Under the pieces are notes generated by a model, which was not told the origin of the DNA, ran no database searches, and saw only the letters and a program-made list of their open reading frames with translations. Position numbers and translations under genes: made by a program. A stretch of DNA of 64,000 bases from Cordia subcordata. Its lineage: Eukaryota; Streptophyta; Magnoliopsida; Boraginales; Cordiaceae. The stretch lies in NCBI GenBank assembly GCA_028554755.1, contig JAPTOF010000017.1, positions 3,410,001 through 3,474,000 on the forward strand, read 5' to 3'. Numbering within the stretch: the stretch's first letter is position 1; every line of letters starts with the position of its first letter. This document shows positions 1 through 11,533 of this stretch, piece by piece.

Positions 1-2500
1 CTTGTCCTCGTACCCCTGAACAAAACTGACTTTATGAGCGAAAAAGCCATCACATTGTTGAAATGGGCGAAACTTTATTATTTCATGCTTCTCTTCCAAA
101 ACAATTTTGGTTAGAATCTTTTAATATGGAAGTCTATTTAATTAATAGGTTGCCGACACCAGTGTTGTCTAATCTTTGTCCACTCTTTCAATTCCATAAA
201 AATGAGCCTAACTATGATATTTTGGCGCACATTTGGATGTTTATGTTTTCCATATGTTGGTTCTACAAAGCCAAATAAACTGAGTCCTAACTCTTTGGCA
301 TGTGTTTTTCTTGGTTATGCACCCAATTATGCTGGGTATAGTTGTTATTATCCTCCTACTGGGCGAGTTTTCATCAGTCGACATGTTGTGTTCTCAGAAA
401 ATATTTTTCCATTTGCATCGTTACCAGCTTCGTCAGGACTCTCTAATCAATTGTGTAATGCTTCTCCTCATTTTGATTTCTCCAACCGTGGGATACGTAC
501 TTCTAATTCTCTTTTATTGCCTGACAATCCTATTTCCCTTTATCCATTTCGATTACCTTCATCCGCTATCTTTTCTTCTCCACGACAATCTTCGCATATC
601 TCTCCATTAGTTAACACTAACACTAATTCTCAAAGTCCTATTTCACTTCGAAGTCCATCCTTTTCCATTCATCAGCTTCTGAACTCCTTTTCAGCTCAAA
701 TATCTTCAGCGGTCTCCACTTCAAGTCCGACTCTCTCTCCCTTACGTTCCCCTGCCTTTTGTCCATCTTTGGATATCACCAACTCGTCTTGTCCTTCTTC
801 TTCTTCTTCTGGTCCACGTGTTTCTGGTTCTGATAACGTTATTCTTCCTCTTGTTTCTAATCCTCCTACTTCAAATACTTCGACACACTCCATGGTGACT
901 AGGTCCCGTGACTGCACTCCTGTGGCAAAATCTTTTCTTGATTGTGTTAATTATGATGCTGAGAGTGGCATGTCTTCTCTTGTTGATCATGAACCCACGT
1001 CCTATTCTCAACCATCAAAGTCTGCATATTGGTGTCATGCTATGGACAATGACTATAATGCTTTGATAAAAAATAATACCTGGGTTCTTGTTCTTAAGCC
1101 AGTGCATGCGAATGTCATCAGGTGTAAGTGGGTTTACCAAATCAAACGCAAATAGGATGGTTCAATTGAGCGTTACAAAGCTCGTTTGGTTGTAAAGGGG
1201 TTTAATCAGGGGGAAGGTCTGGACTATACTGAAACATTTAGTCCGGTTGTCAAGCCAGTTACTATTCGTGTTATTCTTACATTGGCTTTGTCTTTGGGAT
1301 GGGTGTTACATCAAGTTGAAGTCAATAGTACTTTCTTAAATGGGGTTTTGGATGAAGAGGTGTTCATGTCTCAACCACCAGGCTATTTAATCCGGTATTT
1401 CCTGATCATGTTTGTCGACTTAGTAAGGCTCTCTATGGTCTTAAGCAGGCACCTCGTACCTGGTTTTCTAGACTTTCAGCGGTGCTTCACAATCTTGGTC
1501 TTTGGTCATCTTGGTCGGATACTTTTTTATTTTTTAGTCTTTGTGTCCATGGCATCTTGTTGGTTTTGGTCTATGATGACGATATAATTTTAACCAGGAA
1601 CAATTCTGTTTTGGTTGTAACATTAATCTCAATGTTAGATTCACTGTTCTTCTTAAAGGATTTAGGTTCTTTATCATTTTTCCTTGGAGTTCAGCTGCAG
1701 GCTACCAAGAATGGAATTGTTTTGCATCAACAAAAATAAATCAAGGATTTGTTACACAAAGCCAAACTGCAAGATGCCAAGCCAATTGCCACGCCCATGG
1801 TCTCCACGTTGAAGCTTACAAAGGACGCTGGTATTATGTTTAGTGATCCTCAATTATATCATAGCGTTGTGGGTGTTTTGCAATACATTACAGGGACAAG
1901 GCCTGATGTAGCATATGCTGTCAACAAGGTATGTTAGTTTATGCAAAATCCTTCAACAAACCATTGGGTAGCGGTCAAGAGAATTTTACGATATTTGAAG
2001 AGAACTTTGACATTGGGACTTCAACTACAAAAATCAGACAATTTACAACTGCATGCATTTTCAGATTCTGATTAGGCTGGTTGTCCTGATGATCAACGGA
2101 ATTCGCATGGCTACTATATTTATTTGGGTCCTAATTTAATTTCTTGGTCCGCGAAGAAACAAACAACAATTGTCAGGTCGAGTACTGAAGCTGAATACCA
2201 TGCGGAGTTGTGTTGGTTAATGTCTTTGTTGAAAGAATTAAAGATTGTTACTGTCTCCCAACCAATTTTGTAGTGGGACAATATTGGGACTACGTACTTG
2301 ACAGCAAATTCAGTTTTCCATGCACAAACGAAATACATAGAAATTGATATTCATTTGTTCGTGACAAAGTTGCTTGTGGAGAACTCGAAGTCCAGTTTAT
2401 CTCTACAGCAGACCAAGTGGCTGACATCAGGACAAAACCACGCCCATTGTCACAATACAAATATTTGAGGGACAAGCTTGCCATACATGATATGACTACA
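1..2500 (+). pseudogene. Ty1/copia pol remnant (integrase end, reverse transcriptase, RNase H)
   Basis: This is the 3' part of a copia polyprotein whose 5' half lies outside the window. Reading across frames gives, in order: the integrase tail (TPEQN near 15-30), the FGCLCFP block near 230-250, a Ser/Pro-rich linker (about 420-900), the reverse transcriptase start (KWVYQIK near 1130), [11 protein letters not shown] near 1220, LYGLKQAP near 1440, the catalytic YDDDI near 1570, and RNase H (STEAEYH near 2185). The frame shifts near 230 and near 1395. Premature stops occur at 1153 (TAG), 1737 (TAA), 1935 (TAG), near 2072 and near 2271, so it cannot make a polyprotein. The order integrase then reverse transcriptase identifies copia rather than gypsy. 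The lesions show that the copy is old. Confidence 0.93.
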
Positions 2501-2512
2501 CTTGAGGGGGGC
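2501..2512 (+). other. Polypurine tract of the copia remnant
   Basis: A purine-rich run (TTGAGGGGGG) sits directly between the end of RNase H and the presumed LTR start. This is the usual plus-strand primer position in copia elements. Confidence 0.6.
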
Positions 2513-2646
2513 TGATAGGATGTGTTAATATTTGAAAGTTGAATTTGTATTTTGAAATAGAGATTGGGTACTATATAGTTATAACTCTATCTTGTATACT
2601 TATAAATACTTGTATCTTTACTTGAGATGAAATATATACAAAAACA
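2513..2646 (+). repeat. Probable short 3' LTR of the copia remnant
   Basis: It begins with TG directly after the polypurine tract and ends in CA (2640 is an alternative end). It holds TATA-like stretches (ATATAG, TATAAATA) in about 134 bp. The 5' partner LTR lies outside the window, so the boundaries cannot be confirmed by comparing the two LTRs. Confidence 0.45.
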
Positions 2647-3419
2647 CTAATTCTTAAATTTTTCTGTTTATTCTTTAATGCATGTGTCTTGTACATTCTC
2701 ATCTTTGTGGAATTATATGCATTTTGCTTTTTTTTTTATTTATTTTTTTGTGCATGTGTTCAATTTATGCGTGTCATAGTGTAATTTTCGTGTAATTGCT
2801 TACACGTGTTTGATTTATGCATGTGATATTGTAATCTTTGTATAATTTTTTATCATGTGTTAAACCCAAAAACACTAAATCCATTACTTCGGTTTGCTCT
2901 ATTCGCATTCTGCTTTCACTGAATAGTATAAATGTTTAAGTGATGACTTGATTTTGTTGTTACTGTTTAATCTAAAACGAAAAAAAAAAAAACAGAAAAG
3001 TGATAAGATAAAAGAGGATAACAATTTGGAAATATCACAGATTTGTGGCAACTTTGCGTGTTAGGGATTTAAATAAATTTCTTTTAATTTGGCTGGCCAG
3101 GATTTTAACTGGAGAAAAAATATAAATGAAAAAGACTAGCTTTTGATAGTTCCAGGCACTTCACAGTTTAAGAGACTTGCTTAAGAAGTTGTATTTTTTT
3201 TTCCCCTAAAGAAAGTCACATAAAGGTCAAATTGATCTAAAAATTTGCAACTATTAGTTGTTTGCAACAGTTTGACAAAAAAAAAAGTTGTTTGTAACAG
3301 GAATATTTAATTTTTAACGACAAATTAGCAAAAGGAGTAATCAGTAACTAAAGTTTAAAGAAAAGATTAATAAGTTTCATCCGCCCTAAATATTTGGGAT
3401 GCAAAATGAATTTAACCCA
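2647..3419. other. AT-rich intergenic stretch, nothing recognised
   Basis: It contains homopolymer A and T tracts and no coding signal. I recognise no element end in it. Confidence 0.5.
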
Positions 3420-3755
3420 AAAGAAAATCTACTCAACTATAGAAGCTCTCATGGGTGATCTGTTACGAAGAACTAAGGACTCTCTTTTTCTGAAAAGTAT
3501 TTTTTGTGTAACTTTCGCACATTTTGTCAAAAAAAAGCGCTAAAATTAATTTTTCAACTTTCTTTTCTAATTAACTTAAATACTGATTACAACTACACGA
3601 ACTTTTTTCTTAAAAAACAATTTATTTTTAATTAAAAAGGAAAGAAAAGTTCAAACACGTTTCCTCAAATCCTCGACATTAGTATTCTCTAGGCTGGTGA
3701 CCCTTTCCCCAATTTTATTGGTATCACCAACAACTACATTTTTATAGCTTGTAAA
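3420..3755. repeat. Direct duplication, left copy (3' end and downstream of the LEA-like gene)
   Basis: The stretch from about 3425 to 3755 is repeated, diverged, at about 4390 to 4925. Shared landmarks in the same order are AAGAAAATC, GATTTGTTAC or its variant, GCTAAAATTAATTTTTCAAC, TACTGATTACAA, AAACACGTTTCCTCAAATC and TTATTGGTATCACCAAC. The last part matches the C-terminal coding end of the LEA-like gene on the minus strand, so this is a truncated second copy of that gene's 3' end. Confidence 0.75.
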
Positions 3756-4168
3756 CTATCAATTGCTGTGTTATGAATATAAAATTTAAAATTCATAACT
3801 ATATAGTCCTATTTTATAAAAATTTATTTTTAAATTTATAAATTTTATTAATTATTTTTTACAATAATATAATTTAACCCCTATACAGACAATAATTGTT
3901 TTTTGAATATTTAAATTTAAACTCATGAACATATATTCGCACTCCAACATTGAGTTAAATTCTAGAACATGCAATGCACGCGCTAGAAGGAGCACAGTGC
4001 TCCCTGGTGCGTCATATCATTACTTCCTTGTATTTATCTATTTAAACATAATAGTGCTCCGTATCATTACCTCCTTATATTTATCTATTTAAATATAATC
4101 GACTAGAATACAACTCATAATTACTCCTAAAAGACTTCCCTGAGAAAGGATCCCGATCACCCGTTTAA

Positions 4169-4393
4169 GGGCCTGTTTAAATTGATTTTTTTTAAAAAAA
4201 ATATTTTTTTTTTCTGAAAAAGTCATATTAAATTTGCAATAACTATTTAATTTGACTTTCAAAAAAATTAAAACTCTAAAAAAAAACTTAAATATAACTT
4301 TTTTTATAAATCAAAATTTTTAACTTAAAAAAAAACTATTTTTCAAAAATTATTAAAAAAACACTTTTGAAAAAAACCAATCCAAACGAGCCC
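4169..4393. mobile_element. Tourist/Harbinger-like MITE, family A copy 1
   Basis: The inverted ends are GGGCCTGTTTAAATTG and, on the other strand, GGGCTCGTTTGGATTG. They surround about 225 bp of A/T runs and are flanked on both sides by TAA, the 3-bp target duplication typical of PIF/Harbinger MITEs. Related copies are at 24728, 41918, 44788 and 48136. Confidence 0.75.
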
Positions 4394-4930
4394 TAAAACT
4401 GCCAAAAGAAAATCCACGCAACCTAACTGCAAAAGCACTCACAAGAGATTTGTTACTAAAAGCTTGTTTAGCTTTGTTTATTTTAAAATTTATAAACCTC
4501 AACAGTAAAAAAAATCCTTTCAAATATTTTTTTTCTATTATGGCTTATAAATCTCAAAATAAGTGAAGTCAAATAGAACTTTTTATACTTTTTATTGTTA
4601 AGACTTATAAATTCCAAAATATACAGAACCAAACAGGGAGTACAAAAAAAAAGACTCCCTTTTTTTAAAAAGTTTCTTTTTTTATAACTTTGAACATTTT
4701 GTAAAGAAGTGCTAAAATTAATTTTTCAACTTCCTTTTTTAATTAACTTAAATACTGATTACAAATACCCGAACTTTTTCCAAGGAAAAAAAATATTTCT
4801 TTTTTCTTCAAGAGAAAAAAACAGAAAGAAAAGTTCAAACACGTTTCCTCAAATCCTCGACATTAGTATCTCTTGGCTGGGGACCCTTCTCCCAATTGTT
4901 ATTGGTATCACCAACCACTGCCTCTTTAAC
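4390..4930. repeat. Direct duplication, right copy (contains the LEA-like 3' end)
   Basis: This is the partner of 3420-3755. It is longer because of about 190 bp of extra AT-rich sequence at roughly 4450-4640. The MITE at 4169-4393 lies between the two copies. Confidence 0.7.
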
Positions 4931-5184
4931 ATTTTTGGTGGTCTCCTTAGCTGCATCCCAAGCTTCATCGGCCGTCTGTTTTGCCTTCTCTCCCAGGTCC
5001 AGGCCAATATCAGCCATGGAAGCTACCATTTTCTTGGTGTGTCAGCGACATCGTCTGTCTGCCTTTTCACCTCGTCCAAGCCATCCTTCACTGAATCTTT
5101 TGACCTATTCGACATCCCTGAGGTGCCATATCCACCGTCTCTCGGATGATCAAGTCCGCCCAGGAAATGTAGAACATATAACAT
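4835..5184 (-). pseudogene. LEA-like (late embryogenesis abundant) protein fragment with a frameshift
   Basis: Read on the minus strand, an upstream frame (Met at 5184, or at 5115 beginning MSNRSKDSVKDGLDEVK) runs to a stop near 5026. A second frame overlapping it carries on the protein (DLGEKAKQTADEAWDAAKE, then KETTKNVKEAV) to the stop at 4835. The sequence is rich in Lys, Glu, Ala, Asp and Thr with amphipathic spacing, as in LEA group 3/LEA_4 proteins, which protect desiccating tissue. Joining the two parts needs a one-base shift near 5030-5045, so I call it a pseudogene. A short intron is the alternative but I see no good splice sites. The C-terminal end is duplicated at 3665-3755. The family assignment rests on composition and repeat pattern only. 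Confidence 0.55.
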
Positions 5185-5214
5185 AGCGTGTTAATAGTCA
5201 TCTACGCTCAGATT

Positions 5215-5446
5215 GTTATAATTTTATTTTAAGATATATATTTTATTAAAATAAGGGTACATCATTACATGCATTCAAAACAAATTATACTTTTTATTTT
5301 TCAAAAAATAAGCAATTCTTTCTATCTTATATTTTAAGACTACAAAATGCATGATTCATGTGATAAAATATCTTAAATTTTATAAGATACCTCCAAATTT
5401 CGATAAAATATGAATCTTAAAATAAGATAATTCTAAATACACTATT
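5215..5446. mobile_element. Degenerate MITE, sister of 5459-5681
   Basis: It has the same layout as its neighbour: TTTTATTTTAAGATATAT at the left and AAGATAATTCTAAATACACTA at the right, with a matching interior (ACATGCATTCAAAAC, GATAAAATATCTTAAA). The left terminus has decayed. Confidence 0.5.
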
Positions 5447-5458
5447 AAGCTTATACGA

Positions 5459-5681
5459 TAGTGTGTTTGGAATATTTTAAGATACTTATCTTATTAAAAT
5501 GAGGAGATATATCACATACATGCTATCAAAACTCAAAACAAGCAATAAACAATTCATCCTCATTTTATTTTTCAACAATTATATTATAATATTTATGTGA
5601 TAAGATGTCTTAAATCTTATAGGATATCGTCTCATTTCAATGAAATAAACATTTTAAAATAAGAACATTCTAAACACACTA
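5459..5681. mobile_element. MITE with TAGTGTGTTTGGAAT ends
   Basis: The 223-bp element has inverted ends TAGTGTGTTTGGAATATTT and, on the other strand, TAGTGTGTTTAGAATGTTC. I see no coding capacity and cannot settle the target duplication. The superfamily is uncertain. Confidence 0.65.
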
Positions 5682-6627
5682 TTACTCAAAAGAAATTAGC
5701 ATAATTTTTTTAGTAATTAGTTGCCATATTTTGACTGAGAACTCAATAATTGTTCTTTCTTATATACAAAAAATCACACGTAATCACGAAGCGAAAAGTA
5801 ACCACGATTAACCAATTCATTGAATTATTATTACATTTTTATTATTTGCAGAACTTTTATTTGTTGCACCTCCTGAAATTGTTATACAAAGGGGCGAAAA
5901 GAAAATAAATCCAAAAGTCTAAGGGCTAGCTAGAAAGTAAGTAAAACATAAAGGGCAGAGCCCATTACGTGATTTTTCAACTACTACATTTATTAGTCCC
6001 TTGTAACAATTAAATTACAATTTCAAAAACCGCTGCCACATATTAATTTCAAGACCAATAATTGACAGAGTTTTTACATAAACAAATTGACCAAAACAAT
6101 AATAAAAAAAATAAAATTATATTAAGGTGTAGAGACATATAAACATGTTTATATATAATTTAAATAATTGGAACTACTTTTTTCTCTCGACAACAAACAA
6201 TATACCGGAGCATGATTGGGTACAACCGAAAAGCAAAGCCTTTGTAATCCACCATTAGGCTGGTGAGGAAGACCTTTGTAGATGGTAAAGATGGCTCGAG
6301 TGCATTTTTCCGAAAATCTCCTGTGTCTACCCTTTGTTTACAGTTATAGATAATCTTTCAAATTGTGTTTGCGATATATATATACACATGCACGTTCTTA
6401 TAGTGGCATAGAAACAAAGGTTTAAATTTGCTGATTGACACGTTTTATAAGACGTGTGCAGGATACGCCACGTTTTTAGATTGCAGAGGGCCACGACTTC
6501 TGGTAATGCGGGCATTTCAACGGCCCAACACTTGGCTTGTAGTTTCTTCAGCTGCTTATGAGGATGCCAAAAAAATGAAATAAAGAATTAAGGAATAGAT
6601 CTGGAGGTGTAGTTGACTGGATACTAA
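5682..6627. other. Intergenic, nothing recognised
   Basis: AT-rich sequence. Short open frames here show no family resemblance. Confidence 0.5.
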
Positions 6628-7345
6628 GAGCCTGTTTGGCTAAAAGTTTATTTTTACGTACTTATAAGCAACTCGTGTTTATAAGTAAAAAATTGCTTAT
6701 AAACAAGTTATGATGTGTTTGGATAATGTATATTTGTAAGCTATTGACATGTGTGGTAATAAATGCTTATAAGTATAATAATAGTTAAAATGACTAAAAA
6801 TGATATGACATTATTAATTAATGTGGTACCTTTTTAAGAATAAATTAGTCTTTTTTATTTATTTGACTAATGAATTTATAAACCTTTAGAAAAAGTTGGT
6901 AGATAATTCCTTTTTTTTTAACAATTTATAATCCATGAAAAGTGCTTATAAGTTTTTTTTTTTTTATAACCTAGGAAAGATTCCCACTCAACCACCTCAC
7001 AAGATATAGACTAGATTAACCCCATCCAAAGATGTGACTCGCCAGCGTCCCCTTACTTGGCTAACGGCTAAGTATGAACCAAAACCCCAAGGTACAGCAA
7101 TCTGACCCAAAAAATGCACCAAGTAAGTCAAAGTATAATTCCTGATAGTAGCACCTAGTAATTAAGCCCCATCCCACCTTTCCAGGATTCGAACACGAGA
7201 CCTCCAGTAGTTAAGGTTTAGATGCGTACCACGAAGACAACCCTTGGGACCAAAAGTGCTTATAAGTTGTGTTGCCAAAAAATATAACTTTTTTTAGTTT
7301 ATAAGGTGGCTTTACCAGCTTCTAAAACTGGCTTTAAACTTTCGC
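6628..7345. mobile_element. Harbinger-like MITE, family B copy 1, split by a SINE
   Basis: It starts GAGCCTGTTTGGCTAAAAG after TAA and carries many CTTATAAGC-type motifs, as do the copies at 7486 and 30039. The right end (GGCTTTACCAGC...) is decayed, so the end coordinate is approximate. A SINE is inserted at 6955-7251. Confidence 0.6.
6938..7268 (-). mobile_element. tRNA-derived SINE with a 17-bp target duplication
   Basis: The 17-bp repeat AAAAGTGCTTATAAGTT occurs at 6938-6954 and again at 7252-7268, both inside a MITE. Between them is about 297 bp beginning with a T-run, which is the poly(A) tail read on the minus strand. The minus strand has a pol III B-box match (GTTCGAATCC, 7185-7194) near its 5' end and a GGTACGCATC stretch where an A box would be. 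Tail, B box and long target duplication together are diagnostic of a SINE mobilised by LINE machinery. Confidence 0.85.
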
Positions 7346-7485
7346 AAATGTAAATATCATTTTGGATAAATATTTTCTCAAGCAAGATATGAGGTTATTT
7401 AGTTTGACTAAATCAAATGAAATTAAGCATCATGTCAGTAGATCCTAGTCCATAATCCCTAGAAGTGATCGATTATGTAGATCTT

Positions 7486-7915
7486 GAACCGATTGGCTTT
7501 GCTTATTTTTAAGTACTTAAAAGCAAGTGCTGCTTATAAGCAAAAAGTTGCTTTTAAGCTAGTAAAAAATAAAAAGAGATATATTTGGATAATATGTGCT
7601 TATAAGCTACTAACATGTTTGGCAAATAAGTGCTTATAAGTAACAATAGTAGTTAAAATGACTAAAAAGAACATGTAATTAATTAAAGGAGGGGATTAGG
7701 GTGCAGGGGTATTATTATAATATGCTTCTCAAGTGTGAGGATAAACATGTATTTTTAATAAGTTTGACTAATTGGCTTATAAGCACAAATATTTTAAGTA
7801 GCTCCTACCTACTTTTTTTTTTACCTGCTTATAACCAAGCTTATATGGCTCATAAACAACTTCACCAAACATGTAATTTTTTGTTTATGGTTTATTAGCA
7901 AAGCCAAACGGGCTC
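7486..7915. mobile_element. Harbinger-like MITE, family B copy 2
   Basis: The ends are GAACCGATTGGCTTTGCTTA and, on the other strand, GAGCCCGTTTGGCTTTGCTA, about 430 bp apart. TTA follows the right end, while the left flank has diverged. The interior (GCTTATAAGCTACTAACATG, ATGACTAAAAAGAACATGTA) matches the copy at 30039-30463 almost throughout. Confidence 0.75.
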
Positions 7916-7918
7916 TTA

Positions 7919-8513
7919 CATCGTCTCAATCTCATGATTCTTTTGTCGTCTTGTCTCATGACAAACAAAAATTATTTCAAACAATTTTTCTTTTTTTTTT
8001 TTCATTTTATCATCAACATGGATCAGTTCTTTAACTTGATTGTCATCTTCCTGAGTCTCTCAAGTTCATTATTTTAAAATGATTAATCTAAATTTTTATT
8101 TTCTTAACATACACTTGAAGTACTCAAGTTAAGTGACGTTTATTTCATTACGATGGGATTGTCACCTTAATTAAATGGAAGAAAATTAATTATAATTTAG
8201 AAATATAAACCGGTTGGACAACACGTTCAGGAATCATAGAGGAACCCGCCTTTTTTCCCCTCCGTAAGTAATTTTATTGAACAAAAATAATTACAGCAAA
8301 CCAACAAAAGTCAATAATCAGGCCAACCAGTAAGTATTTACATTAACAGACAAAAAGGAAATGATTGGTGTGACCCGATTAATATTTTCTTAGGAACAAC
8401 ATACATTATACAGGTCATTTACCGATTCAATATTATTGAAGAACTTTTCAAAAGAGAGAAAATATCTTCTTATAATTAACCCCATTAACTCATAAGAGTT
8501 AGTTACTTCGCTA
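7919..8513. other. Intergenic, nothing recognised
   Basis: AT-rich sequence with no coding signal or element ends that I can identify. Confidence 0.5.
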
Positions 8514-9249
8514 TTTAAAGAAGGGTAAAATATATCAAACTATCCTGTGTTTTACAATAAGTGCATAATATCCCTTATGATTCTAAAAGTCCCACAATCC
8601 CCCAATGGTAAATAAAAGTTTCACAGGACTCCCTTTGCCGTTTACACTTTTTTAACAATATTAAAATTTATAGTAAAAAGATATTAATAACCTTATGAAG
8701 ATCATTTCAACCCCCACACCAAGTAAAACAAAAATTAAAATGAAATAAAATTATAAAACTTTTTTTATACTCAAAGTGGAAAAAATCGAATTGCTAGTAA
8801 ACAATTTTAGATGGACTTCATCAATCTTTGCTCAAAATTACTATTAAAAAATTTTTTTTCAGGCCACTTCAAAAACCATATTAGATCATTTAAAAGGACA
8901 TCTATACTCTGTTTTAAGCATCTACGATTTGGGTGTTTGAGAAATTAGGTTAAAATTAATTTAGGGATTTTTTTTTTGTGCAAGGCTTGATGTTAGAGAG
9001 AGATACACGTGTTTGGGTGTTCCAAAAATTTTCTTTTTGTTAATTATTGTGAGTGTTTGACAAAAAAAAATAAAGAAAAATAAAAAAATAGTGGAGTATG
9101 ATTATTAGTGTCTTTTTTCTGTAAATTTTAACACCATTAAAAGAGTATAAACGATAAGAGGGTCTCGTAGAACTTTTAAAACCACATGAGGGCATTGTCT
9201 ACTTATAGTAGACGACAAGAGGGTCAGGTACATTTTACCCTTTAAAGAA
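8514..9249. mobile_element. Mutator-type MITE with a 9-bp target duplication
   Basis: TTTAAAGAA occurs at 8514-8522 and 9241-9249 and flanks a 718-bp element (8523-9240). Its ends are GGGTAAAATATATCAAAC and, on the other strand, GGGTAAAATGTACCTGAC. The inverted similarity continues for about 120 bp, for example TTCTAAAAGTCCCACAA against TTTTAAAAGTTCTACGA. A 9-bp duplication with long terminal inverted repeats is characteristic of Mutator-like elements. There is no transposase, so it is non-autonomous. Confidence 0.88.
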
Positions 9250-9354
9250 ATGCACTATGGTAGCTTTGTTCTTGAGCAATTAATTTGTCAAACTGGCACT
9301 TCTTAACAACCATAACAGCTTGTAACTGAACTAACTAACTCGTAATTGCATCTG

Positions 9355-9730
9355 TCTTGTTAGCCCCCTTCAAGCTGAGCCTTGATACTACAAAGGGAAG
9401 CTTATGCCACGTAGCAATAGCTAGCAAAGTCTGCTACGTGGCAATAGCCAATACTTTAGTAAATAGGTCAGCTAGGTGCTCAGTTGTAGGGATGTATGCC
9501 AGAGTTAGTTACTTAGACAAAATTTGCTCTCTAACGAAATGATAATGTAAATCTATATGCTTTGCTCTTCTATGAAAGACTATACTGGCGGCTAATGAAA
9601 GAGCTGACTGATTGTGATACCTAATGTGAGGAGGCACCACTGGAATGGAAAGATCCTTGAGCAAAATTGTTAGCCATTTCAACTCTACCGCAGCAGAGGC
9701 TAGGCTTCTATATTCAGCCTCTATTAATGT
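9355..9730 (-). pseudogene. Ty1/copia RNase H fragment
   Basis: The minus strand reads EAEYRSLASAAVELKWL (ending near 9675), then HNQSALSLAAS, then AKHIDLHYHFVREQI and the C-terminal TTEHLADLFTK, the typical end of copia RNase H. One in-frame stop follows the REQI block and another lies within the C-terminal part. A short internal duplication (GCTACGTGGCAATAGC and its near copy, 9405-9450) disturbs the last residues. A G-run polypurine tract (TTGAAGGGGGC on the minus strand, about 9363-9373) follows, so about 9240-9360 may be LTR remnant. Everything upstream in pol is missing. Confidence 0.85.
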
Positions 9731-10614
9731 GACAATTGCTATTTCAGTGAAGAGTATGCCAAAAAAGGAATGTCACAGTTACTATTTTAGTGTTAGATCA
9801 ATATCTGAGCGAAAAAGAATTGAATACTAATATTGACTTTAAATAATTTGATACTAGTAAATTACTTGTTTACCTAAACCCAAAAAGATGTTTCGAATGA
9901 ATAGTACACTAAATTTAGTATCACTTTTCTATTTATGAATCCAAAAGCTTGATAGTTGAACTGTTTTAATGAATTGGTTACTTCTATTATAGTCCTTATA
10001 CTAACTACTCCTGCAATTACAATCACTAATAAAAGTCTCTTCTCAGTGTTCGTAGTTGATATAATTTATAAAATTGAAACGATCTCTGCAAAAGTGATGT
10101 CTTAAATTAAATCCCGTGAGGTAGAAAAATTAAAAAAAAAACATCTCGTCGTTTTTCTACTATACAATAACTTAAGTCGCATGGTCTAATGCTTCAATTA
10201 ATGTTAATTATTGAATATCATTTTGTCTTTTGTCATGGGGCTAGCTATTATTTGTCCAATCCCTGATTATCATGATGTGACGAGCATTTGTCTATATTTA
10301 TTTAGAATATAGTGAAATAAAATGTAATTTACAATTTATTAAAAATAATATGATTGCGAGTAAAATTCAAATTTTGGTAGAAAGGAAAATCAAGAGAGTT
10401 ATTTTGGTATAAAAATCGAGTGAAGGTGAAAGGGTTCCATAATCCCATTGACCAAAGTGGTGAAGAAGAGCATCCCCCTTCATGAGACGCCAAGCAGTTC
10501 GCCACTTCATGAACTCTCATTTTAGAAGTTGAGCACCCATTTTTTTTATTCATTTAATTTGCAGTAACGTAACACTTTTAAAATGGAAACTTTGGACTAA
10601 ATTTTTTAATAATT
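9731..10614. other. Intergenic, nothing recognised
   Basis: No convincing gene or element end is visible. Confidence 0.45.
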
Positions 10615-10816
10615 TAATACAAATTTGAAACAGGATTTGAGAAGAAAATTTAAAACGAAAAATTTTCCGTCTCAATTAGAAACAGAATTTTCTATCTCAA
10701 AATTTGAGACAAAGTTTTTTAGACGAAGAATATCCGACTCGAATTAAATTCGAGATGGGATTCTCTACGTTTGAGATGAAAATTTTCCGTCTCAAATTCA
10801 AAAATTTTTTGTAGTG
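10615..10816 (-). mobile_element. One terminus of a CACTA (En/Spm) transposon
   Basis: On the minus strand the sequence starts CACTACAAAAAATTTTTG at 10816 and is followed by repeated sub-terminal motifs of the type TTTGAGACGGAAAATTTT (10663-10680, 10690-10715, 10770-10795). CACTAC ends with dense sub-terminal repeats are the signature of CACTA elements. I did not find the other end, so this is a truncated copy. The left boundary is approximate. Confidence 0.65.
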
Positions 10817-10869
10817 ACACCAAGGAACAATTAGTAGGGGGAGGGGTCTCAATTCCTCTCCTCAACCAA

Positions 10870-11530
10870 ATGAAACTAGGTCGTGGCGACCAAAGTTTCT
10901 TAGCATTTTGGCACTCACGGCCTGGTCATCCATTAGCCTCAGCGTTATCTCAGTCAGGAAAAGTTTTAGATATTGATTCAGTTTCTATTAGTAAAGTTTG
11001 TGAGAACTATCAGTTTGGAAAAAGTAGATTTACCTTTTGATATTGGAAACAACCATGCTACTAAGTTATTTCACACTATTCATACTGATGTGCGAGGACT
11101 TGCGCCCACTATTTCTAGAGAAGGCAGTCATTTTTATTTGACTTTAATTAATCAATATAGTCGATACAACTGGTATTATCTGTTAATCTGCAAATTAAAT
11201 GTTATTACTATATTTCTTATATTTCCTACTAAATTGCTTTTGCAGGACAACTCGGTTTCAATGCCCATCACATGACATAGGTCATGCAAATTCTCCTCAA
11301 ACTAATGTTGATATGTCCAGTGTGGAGGGAATGAGTCAACGCCATTTTGTGATGCTACTTTAATATAATCAGAGAATGCTTCTTCTCAACCTAATCATGG
11401 CTCACCATGTATTCAGATTTCTAGTGACAATGAGGCCGAGCATAATCATGATACTTCACAATCTGGTAATGTGCCCATGCGAAATCACACACATAGGATG
11501 GTAACTAGATCTATGCATGGCATTTATAGA
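10870..11530 (+). pseudogene. Ty1/copia integrase fragment fused to linker remnant
   Basis: It resembles the copia pre-integrase and integrase start: FWHSRPGHPLAS (about 10904-10940), the zinc-binding half KVCENYQFGKSR (about 10990-11030, a Cys replaced by Tyr), then FHTIHTDVRGLAP (with the first catalytic Asp) and LTLINQYSRYNWYYL (about 11140-11180). The sequence then jumps to a Ser/Asn-rich linker that ends NHTHRMVTRSMHGI (about 11483-11525), which normally comes just before reverse transcriptase. The integrase core with its second Asp and Glu is therefore deleted. Frameshift and stops are present. Confidence 0.8.
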
Positions 11531-11533
11531 CCA

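Noticed and set aside
10329..10553. Minus-strand frame with RVHEVANCLASHEGG, faintly like an RNase H tail (EAN..AD.LA)
   Set aside because: The match is a few residues, the catalytic parts are absent and no LINE or LTR context adjoins it.
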